Virus record (IMG/VR): IMGVR_UViG_3300028596_000062
Location: 1 to 25,025 of that record
Reading direction: 5' to 3' (one strand)
Origin: a virus
DNA: 25,025 nucleotides
In this document: piece by piece, positions 19,901 through 25,025 of the stretch
How positions within the stretch are numbered: position 1 is the stretch's first letter
Layout: every line of letters begins with the position of its first letter
Notes under the pieces: generated by a model
The model's input: the letters and a program-made list of their open reading frames with translations, nothing else
What the model was told of the DNA's origin: nothing
The model's database searches: none
Made by a program: the position numbers and the translations under genes

Positions 19901-22274
19901 GGGCGTCTACGAGTACAAGGGTCACCGGATCCCTCAGGCGTTCTCGGACGAGTGGGCTAACCCGATCCCTCGGGATCAGATCACGTCTGCTCGTGCGATG
20001 GAAACCATCTTCGCTCGCTCTGAGGCGATCGAGATGAACCGCCTGATGAAGACCGGTTCGTGGACCACGATCGCTCCGGACAACCCGACGCATATGGATG
20101 CATGGCTGCGAGGCGTGAACCTCCAGTACGGGCAGGATGAGATCTTCCGACTCGTCGCCGAGGACCCGACGCTGAACAAGGCCAAGCAGTGGCTGAAGAC
20201 TCCGGACGGCAAGCGTCACCTGTCGGACCTGGGTGTTCGTGGCCGTGCTCCTGACGAGCACGTCGAGAATGTCAAGTACGCTCTCGATGCCTATCTTCCC
20301 CCCGCTACCGGCTTGCAGGCCAAGCTGGCCAAGGGTGAGGAGATCACCGCTGCCGACCTTCGTGGAGCGATCCACGAGAGCGACTTCCCGGTCGTTCACG
20401 GCGAGGAGTTCACTTCGCTCACCGCTAAGGGTCGTATCCACTCGGGTGCTGCCGCGATCGACAAGTTGATCGAGCGTGGGTTCAACCGACTGTCTACTGT
20501 TCCTAACGATGTGATGGCACGACAGCCCATCTACCTGCGAGCCCAAGAGGCTCGCATGCGTCAGCTTATGGATCAGGAGATCGCTTACCGCGTTGAGGCG
20601 GGGATGGGTGAGTCCATCGACCTCGACACGATGAACAAGCTCCTGAACAAGTCTGACACGCTGGCTCGCAAGGACATCAGCCAGGTCGTCTACGATCCGA
20701 CCAGGACTACCGCCACCGAAGCGCTCCGCTTCGTGGCACCGTTCCTCGCGGCCCACACCGATGGTCTGTCCAGGTGGGCTGGCCTTCTCGCCGAGAAGCC
20801 CCAGTTCGCTGCTACCGCTGCCAAGATCTACAACGCTCCTGTTGCTGCCGGTCTGGTGATCGACTCCAACGGTAACGCGGTGGATCAGGATGGCTATGCC
20901 GATGTGATCGACCCGACTACCGGCAAGGTGGTGGATCGGAAGTTCGTTCCTCTTGAGGATCGGATCCTCACGATCCGCATGCCTGACGGCACGAAGGGCC
21001 GGTCGAAGAAGGCTAGCATCCCTGTTCGTCTGTCTGCGATCAACACGATCCTTCCGGGTGATCCGTGGTTCAACCCCGGCTCCGGTCCGTTCGTTCAGAT
21101 CGCCGCTAACGAGATAGCTCGCAAGTCTCCGCAGATGGGTGAGTTCCTCCAGTGGGCCAAGGTGATCCCGTACGGGCCCTCAGCCGACCGGGCGGACCCG
21201 CTGCTGCCGAAGTACCTGCGAGACGCTTGGAACGCTTACACGACCGACGACAAGGGTAACGAAGCCTACCAGCAGGCGTGGCTGGCATCCTACCAGCGCC
21301 AGATGGCTGAGTACCACAACGGTGGCGACGCTCCCGACATGGACAGCGTCACCAAGCAGGCCAAGCAGTTCATGTTCCTCGATGCTCTGACGTCGTGGGC
21401 CATGCCTGCACAGAACGCGGCGACGCCCCTCACGGGCTCGCCGTACCAGTTCTTCCTGGATCAGTACAAGGCTATGCAGGAAGTTGACCCCGAGAACGCT
21501 AAGGCCAACTTCTTCAAGAAGTACGGAGAAGACTACTTCATCTTCACCGCCGACCTCTCCAAGTCGATGGGTGTACAGTCCTCGCTGTCTGCTCACTACA
21601 CCGCAGAGAAGTTCGGCGACCTGATCGCTCAGGATCCCGACCTGGCGCCGCTCATCGTGGGCGACGTCTACAACTCGGGCAAGTTCTCCACTTCTGTCTA
21701 CCGGAAGCAGATGGACGAGTTCCTGGGTGGCGAGTCGATGAGGGAGAAGATCTCCGCACTCGATGCCGTGCGAGAGAATCAGAAGGATCTCGGCTGGGCG
21801 CAGTACAACAAGTACATCACCCAGATCGATGCCGAACTGATCCGCTCCGGGTTCCACTCTTACAACCAGGCCGGTGCCGAACCTCTTCAGGAGATGAAGC
21901 GCTTCCTGGTGGACTCTCTGAGTCAGACCAACGAAGACTGGTTCGAGGACTATGGCGCCTCGGCCAACCCTTCCAAGGTCCAGCTCAGGATCCAGGGGAT
22001 GGAGCGACTGGTTCAGAACAAGGAGCTGATGTCGGACCCGATGCGGTACGACCTTGTCGGCCTTGCTCAGTACCTGGCCGAACGAAAGAAGCTGAAGGCC
22101 GCGCTGAACGAGCGCGGTGCACAGTCCGTTTCGTTCGATGCTGGCGGTACTCCTACCGGCGATAACTACGATCTGGGCATGCAGCTCAGGACACTTCAGC
22201 TCTACCTTGTCAACAACAACCTCGGGTTCTCGGATATCTTCCACAGGTATCTTGAGGGCGACGACCTTTCCTGA
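16992..22274 (+). CDS. Very large virion protein (1760 aa), possibly internal or ejected
   Basis: The ATG follows TAGGAGGGCAC. The chain is hydrophilic, mostly helical and has no signal peptide. Near the N-terminus is a mildly hydrophobic part (LSNIPGWGIVKNVGKTLWWP, about 90-109); a long middle is rich in Ala, Arg and Glu with coiled-coil-like stretches (EIADLENLILREKSKK); the final part has many Gln, Asp and Tyr. No HExxH, lysozyme or RNA polymerase motifs were seen. The gene sits between portal-linked genes and two peptidoglycan hydrolases, as the large internal or ejection proteins of short-tailed phages do. A tape measure is less likely, because no tail genes flank it. Family not identified. 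Confidence 0.75.
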   Translation: MTTNQSIGYQGTGSFWGTDASGQPKSTWWNQDMADAGQALYSDPNSALTAGTMPDELIAQLQQQQEIARAARGGFMAQFAQGLGNLDSALSNIPGWGIVKNVGKTLWWPVDKVASGAYWLYSEAISQPLSTALLASAEADLSGDYSKLNPFSDSSVWGESYDAAEHISPAQAFMNYENTAEASGKGTTLSSLFGEGADRISTSEREAVKRNTERFMYDTEYWRNRQGWTYTAGTGALDFTISMGADPAYAAVSAVSKGVKAARSTQLTTAPATQQRRVSGVYMATDKLAQKVGSAFAKTPEQASRSTKVNKFFDWAEGKSAAEIAQHPIWGRGRRVNPERYRLAEAFSKVGRDEMPLLMRFAGGDNKAAVELVEKAQDNAIQLGRMQENRVLVDSAKYDSDLLQHFMNQEARGLGTPTQPGVLGVSKNVTDDSQRLPLMVEPPYPRPTEPGPRQRGWDLSYGRLAGQANVYRAAAGSTIKGLDGVRPMGGAAGTASADILRAEKWKADQLDLINRQIGALQGKEGYYASVLGTLGKGIDEYTPAESNLFGTLTNLYRQGPLATRSAEKTAEKKIARMTGANVAKVGKDDAGFVSRTIRNGFYSPSVRVVNAFGNKVPQTMIDHNAEDAFERVSEMLRAVPKLDPEARLGMINTYANAGDKVARAQELDRIHAAVIEHMASRYDLNLAAAREITQMVKTGQVSTMNKLTGQVPNDQMFSAARTPEGVRADMVEDGETFVIAPLAKSQLSISQPLLDVKELERYMQRNSGFLNRQLAAGGNVKDAVMATADSMNNIWKAATLLRPGYILRSMSDEQAASAVKFGVISMAADAGQGGWNWMRNRGSQLSAYAGAGSYVPTTGAKAGSKLAVVRLEDEAAREIGKKYPELKADRINPGRAWGLIEGRMTHEQGEIADLENLILREKSKKAPDHDLIAELGTRIDDHKSVIDEFGQYAGALLDESAKAAGHRLGEGVYEYKGHRIPQAFSDEWANPIPRDQITSARAMETIFARSEAIEMNRLMKTGSWTTIAPDNPTHMDAWLRGVNLQYGQDEIFRLVAEDPTLNKAKQWLKTPDGKRHLSDLGVRGRAPDEHVENVKYALDAYLPPATGLQAKLAKGEEITAADLRGAIHESDFPVVHGEEFTSLTAKGRIHSGAAAIDKLIERGFNRLSTVPNDVMARQPIYLRAQEARMRQLMDQEIAYRVEAGMGESIDLDTMNKLLNKSDTLARKDISQVVYDPTRTTATEALRFVAPFLAAHTDGLSRWAGLLAEKPQFAATAAKIYNAPVAAGLVIDSNGNAVDQDGYADVIDPTTGKVVDRKFVPLEDRILTIRMPDGTKGRSKKASIPVRLSAINTILPGDPWFNPGSGPFVQIAANEIARKSPQMGEFLQWAKVIPYGPSADRADPLLPKYLRDAWNAYTTDDKGNEAYQQAWLASYQRQMAEYHNGGDAPDMDSVTKQAKQFMFLDALTSWAMPAQNAATPLTGSPYQFFLDQYKAMQEVDPENAKANFFKKYGEDYFIFTADLSKSMGVQSSLSAHYTAEKFGDLIAQDPDLAPLIVGDVYNSGKFSTSVYRKQMDEFLGGESMREKISALDAVRENQKDLGWAQYNKYITQIDAELIRSGFHSYNQAGAEPLQEMKRFLVDSLSQTNEDWFEDYGASANPSKVQLRIQGMERLVQNKELMSDPMRYDLVGLAQYLAERKKLKAALNERGAQSVSFDAGGTPTGDNYDLGMQLRTLQLYLVNNNLGFSDIFHRYLEGDDLS

Positions 22275-22285
22275 GAGGGGGCACC

Positions 22286-23185
22286 ATGGCTAAGGGTGAC
22301 GACCAGAGTATCTTCGAGGCGACCCAGGGAACTGGCAGTCTCGACGATCTGATGGCGGCGAAGCTCAAGGAAGCATCTACCCAGACCAACCAGCCCTCTC
22401 AAGGGGGGCTGTTCTCCAACAGCCCTTACAGTCAGTACAACGTCTTCCTGGGTGGTGGATCCTACCAAGGGTCCACCTTCACCCGGACCCAGACTCCGTA
22501 CTCCGAGGCGATCATGGACGTCACCCACTGGGATGACACCCAGCTTCGGCAGTTTGTGAACAAGGGCATCATCAACAAGGTCCCTGGGTTTGAGGTCGGC
22601 ATGGGCCTCCCTCAGATTCAGGGGGCTTGGCAGAACATGGTTGAGGCTTCGATCATGTTCAACCAGAGCCTCAAGCCGAACCAGACTCCGTGGACTCCGT
22701 TCGACGTGATGGACACCTGGGCTAACCAGAAGGGCAAGTTCGGCACCCAACGCCAAGGCGACTGGGTGTTCGACGTGGCCACCGGTGAGCGCATCAAGTA
22801 CGTCGGACCGAAGAGTCGGACCACAACCAACCGCAGTGTCGACCTGTCCTCTCCTGAGGATGTGAAGGCGCTGGCCAGCCAGATGCTGGCCGAGCTGCTG
22901 GGTAGGGCTCCGACGACCAAGGAGCTAGCTCAGTTCCGTTCTGCGATCAACGCTGAAGAGCGCTCGAACCCGCAGGTCACTACTGTCACGCAGCAGCTCT
23001 CGCCTGATCTGGCGACCGGCGAGGTGAGGGTGACCGACGAGTCCAGCACCACCTCGGGAGGCGTCTCAGACGCCGCCAGGGCGGCTCTCGTCAGCTCTCC
23101 GGTGCAGGACACCAAGGAGTACGGTAAGTATCAGGCGGGCACCACGTACTTCGATGCGATGATGCAGATGATCGGCGGGGGATGA
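22286..23185 (+). CDS. Hypothetical virion protein (299 aa)
   Basis: The ATG at 22286 has GAGGGGG upstream, 11 bases after the giant gene's stop. The N-terminal 70 residues are polar and Gly/Ser/Gln rich (SQGGLFSNSPYSQYNVFLGG); the middle has a helical, tryptophan-containing part (PQIQGAWQNMVEASIMFNQS). The C-terminal third (PEDVKALASQMLAELLGRAPT) is helical and then low in complexity. The stop overlaps the next start as ATGA, which suggests joint assembly with the NlpC/P60 protein. Not recognised. Confidence 0.78.
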   Translation: MAKGDDQSIFEATQGTGSLDDLMAAKLKEASTQTNQPSQGGLFSNSPYSQYNVFLGGGSYQGSTFTRTQTPYSEAIMDVTHWDDTQLRQFVNKGIINKVPGFEVGMGLPQIQGAWQNMVEASIMFNQSLKPNQTPWTPFDVMDTWANQKGKFGTQRQGDWVFDVATGERIKYVGPKSRTTTNRSVDLSSPEDVKALASQMLAELLGRAPTTKELAQFRSAINAEERSNPQVTTVTQQLSPDLATGEVRVTDESSTTSGGVSDAARAALVSSPVQDTKEYGKYQAGTTYFDAMMQMIGGG

Positions 23186-24471
23186 TGGCGACAGACGGTG
23201 TTGCGATCGGCGACTTCGCCAAGAACTATCTCGGTCTGCCGTATGTCTGGGGTGGTGTCAGCCTGGAGACCGGAGCTGACTGCTCTGGATTCGTCCAGCA
23301 GGTGTACAAGCACTTCGGCATCTCTCTCCCCCGCGTCACGTACGACCAGATCGGTGAGGGTGCTGCTGTAGGTATCAAGGGCCTTCGCCCTGGGGACCTG
23401 GTGTTCTTCGACACCGCAGCCAAGGAGGGACCCGATCACGTCGGGATCTACCTGGGTGACGGCAAGATGATCCACACTCCCCGCCCTGGCAAGTCTGTGG
23501 AGATCGCAGACATGACCAAGGGCTACTACATGGACAGGTTCATGGGAGGGCGCCGCATCAGCGGCGTCCACGCCACAGGAGCTTCAGCGTCGGACTACGA
23601 GCAGTCTCCGAAGCTGACTCCCGAGGAACTGGCTGCCAGCTACGGCTGGGCTCACGGGTTCCTGAACTCCAACCCTGAACTGAAGAAGCTGTTCGGCAAG
23701 GCGGTGGATGAGACCTGGACCCAAGACAAGTTCCAGGCCGAGCTCCGGGACACCAAGTGGTGGAAAGAGAACTCAGAGACCAGACGTCAGGCTCAGGTCA
23801 CGCAGAAGACCGACCCTGCCACGTGGAACGCTCAGCTTTCCGCTGCTGTGATCCAGGTTCGACAGCTTGCTGCTGAGATCGGTGCTGCGGTCCCGGACTC
23901 CAAGATCTCCAAGATCGCTAGGAACATGCTGGAAACCGGCATGCAAGAGGATCAGCTTCGGTACGCTCTTGGCGAGTACGTCACCTTCACGAAGGACGGC
24001 ACTCTCCGAGGAGAGGCCGCGATGCACGAGTACACCATCAAGGAGTACGCGTACAACATGGGCATCAAGCTGACCGACCAGGCGATCAAGAACCAGGCCC
24101 AGCAGGTTGTCCGCAAGGTGGCCACCACTCAGGACTTCGAGTCTCAGATCAGAGAGTCGGCCAAGTCGATGTTCCCGAGCTACGCCAAGGAGATCGACGC
24201 TGGTATCACGGTGAAGGACATCGCCTCACCGTACATCCAGATGATGGCCGACGAGCTGGAGATTCCGGATCACTCGATCGATGTGACCACACCGGTGATC
24301 AAGAACGCACTCAACCGACTGGACGCCAAGGGTAAGCCTGCGGGTGTGAACCTGTACGACTTCCAGCAAGAGCTGAGGTCCGACCCTCGATGGGCCGAGA
24401 CCGACAAGGCCAAGGATGGTGTCATGAGCGTGGGGGTGCAAGTTCTACGCGATATGGGTCTGGCTAGCTAA
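23182..24471 (+). CDS. NlpC/P60 peptidoglycan hydrolase with a long virion-type C-terminal part
   Basis: The N-terminal domain (about 5-125) is a cysteine peptidase of the NlpC/P60 family, which cuts peptide cross-links in peptidoglycan. It has Cys34 in GADCSGFV, His86 in DHVGIYLGDG and His98 in MIHTPRPG. The remaining 300 residues are helical and polar (ELAASYGWAHGFLNSNPELK onward), with no recognised domain, probably for virion attachment. No signal peptide is present, which together with the virion neighbours suggests a role in cell-wall entry rather than lysis. The start overlaps the upstream stop (ATGA); the second ATG at 23185 is equally possible. Confidence 0.88.
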   Translation: MMATDGVAIGDFAKNYLGLPYVWGGVSLETGADCSGFVQQVYKHFGISLPRVTYDQIGEGAAVGIKGLRPGDLVFFDTAAKEGPDHVGIYLGDGKMIHTPRPGKSVEIADMTKGYYMDRFMGGRRISGVHATGASASDYEQSPKLTPEELAASYGWAHGFLNSNPELKKLFGKAVDETWTQDKFQAELRDTKWWKENSETRRQAQVTQKTDPATWNAQLSAAVIQVRQLAAEIGAAVPDSKISKIARNMLETGMQEDQLRYALGEYVTFTKDGTLRGEAAMHEYTIKEYAYNMGIKLTDQAIKNQAQQVVRKVATTQDFESQIRESAKSMFPSYAKEIDAGITVKDIASPYIQMMADELEIPDHSIDVTTPVIKNALNRLDAKGKPAGVNLYDFQQELRSDPRWAETDKAKDGVMSVGVQVLRDMGLAS

Positions 24472-24476
24472 GTTCC

Positions 24477-24497
24477 TGGCGAGCGTGCTGCTCGCCA
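24477..24497 (+). terminator. Intergenic hairpin after the NlpC/P60 gene
   Basis: TGGCGAGC and GCTCGCCA form a perfect 8-bp stem with a GTGCT loop, five bases after the stop. It is followed by TTAA rather than a T-tract, and ends 23 bases before the next GTG start. Confidence 0.45.
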
Positions 24498-24520
24498 TTA
24501 ACGTGACCACCGGAGGCAAT

Positions 24521-25025
24521 GTGGCGATCACTTTCGAACAGTTCTTCCGGGCGATCGTCGAACAGGAATCAGGCGGTGACTACGACGCCGTCGGCGTCAT
24601 GACCTCTTACGGTCGGGCCTACGGTAAGTACCAGGTGCTTGAGTCCAACATCCCCGGATGGACTAAAGCATACTACGGACGAAGCCTCACTACTCAACAG
24701 TTCCTGAAAAACCACGCAGCGCAGGATGCTGTAGCCCGAGGCAAGCTGAAGTCCTACTGGAACAAGTACGGCGCTCGTGGCGCCGCTGCCGCTTGGTACG
24801 GTGGGCCTGGTTCAGCCAACCTACACATGTCGACCAGGTCCCAGCAGGGTGGACCGTCCATCAAGGAATACGTCGACGATGTTATGAGGAACGCCCTCAA
24901 GTATCCAGCCGGGGGCGGAACATCCAAGGGATCCACGTCTGGTGGGTCAGCACCGGAGGCGAGGGTATTGGCTAGAGATGAGCTGGCCGAGCAGTACGGC
25001 TTCATCGAAGCCCTGTTCGACTCCA
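24521..25025 (+). CDS. Lysozyme-like / transglycosylase protein, GTG start, 3' end outside window
   Basis: The frame from GTG 24521, behind CCGGAGG, stays open to the window end (168 codons). The N-terminus reads FEQFFRAIVEQESGGDYDAV, where Glu16 in the ES pair fits the catalytic glutamate of the lysozyme-like superfamily. YGKYQVLESNIPGW and a later AAAAWYGGPGSA match the GxxQ and AYNGG-type motifs of soluble lytic transglycosylases. These cut the glycan strands of peptidoglycan. A Gly/Ser linker begins near residue 135 and further sequence is missing. With the NlpC/P60 protein just upstream, it probably helps genome entry through the wall. Confidence 0.82.
   Translation, partial: MAITFEQFFRAIVEQESGGDYDAVGVMTSYGRAYGKYQVLESNIPGWTKAYYGRSLTTQQFLKNHAAQDAVARGKLKSYWNKYGARGAAAAWYGGPGSANLHMSTRSQQGGPSIKEYVDDVMRNALKYPAGGGTSKGSTSGGSAPEARVLARDELAEQYGFIEALFDS

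Noticed and set aside
18105-20756. 883-codon minus-strand open frame
   Set aside because: It lies fully inside the 1760-residue gene and arises from codon bias on the opposite strand. Its product is rich in Arg, Val and Leu without motifs, and it has no proper start context.
16992-22274. Virion RNA polymerase as in N4-like phages
   Set aside because: No polymerase motifs (DxxGxxxR-type or HD-type catalytic segments) were found, and the protein is about half the usual length.
1-25025. CRISPR array or cas operon, suggested by the Cas4-like nuclease
   Set aside because: No regularly spaced direct repeats and no other cas genes were seen; phages often have solitary Cas4-like nucleases.

Overview
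The window is part of a double-stranded DNA phage genome. The host is probably an actinobacterium, most likely Streptomyces or a relative. The base composition is GC-rich, there is a WhiB-like regulator, GTG starts and strong GGAGG ribosome-binding sites are common, and one leader carries a copy of the actinobacterial rRNA-leader sequence around TTTGAGAACTCAATAG. The virion genes (large terminase subunit, portal) place it in a tailed phage. No integrase and no complete tRNA gene was seen.

Layout. (1) 1-1948, minus strand: an unknown partial gene, a Cas4-like Fe-S nuclease translationally coupled to a WhiB-like protein, and two small genes. (2) 1978-3428, plus strand: an isolated pair, a metallophosphoesterase and a sigma-70-like protein, driven by a promoter that appears to give a leaderless mRNA and closed by a terminator at 3565-3591. 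(3) 3597-9961, minus strand: about 20 small accessory genes. They include a phosphoribosyltransferase, two paralogous kinase-like proteins that end at their DFG/DLG motif, a tandem pair of 65-66 residue paralogues, small membrane proteins, a possible lipoprotein and a four-cysteine mini-protein. (4) 9962-11769: an almost gene-free 1.8 kb region between divergent units, with a leader on the left arm, possible DnaA boxes in the middle and a late leader before terminase. (5) 11770-25025, plus strand: late genes for terminase, endolysin, portal, two small proteins, a 1760-residue virion protein, a 299-residue protein, an NlpC/P60 protein and a lysozyme-like protein cut by the window end. The major capsid gene is not reached.

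The most unusual content is RNA structure in the minus-strand cluster. Six intergenic gaps (6384, 7013, 7455, 7980, 8378, 8929) hold a 40-nt element of identical geometry: a 5-bp outer stem, an 11-nt spacer of the form RNYRGCANRCA, a 6-bp stem and a 7-nt T-loop (TTCGAGT type). The stems change with compensation. This looks like the acceptor/T-arm half of a tRNA with the D and anticodon arms replaced by a short linker. Each copy is followed by a hairpin and then the ribosome-binding site of the next gene. Two larger leaders (4432-4512, 10044-10141) are closed by a different shared stem, ACAGGTGGG with CCCACCTGT. A 130-nt segment at 3431-3560 carries three more T-loop hairpins. I do not recognise this as a described RNA class. 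RNase P processing, mRNA stability or translation control are possible roles, but these are inferences.
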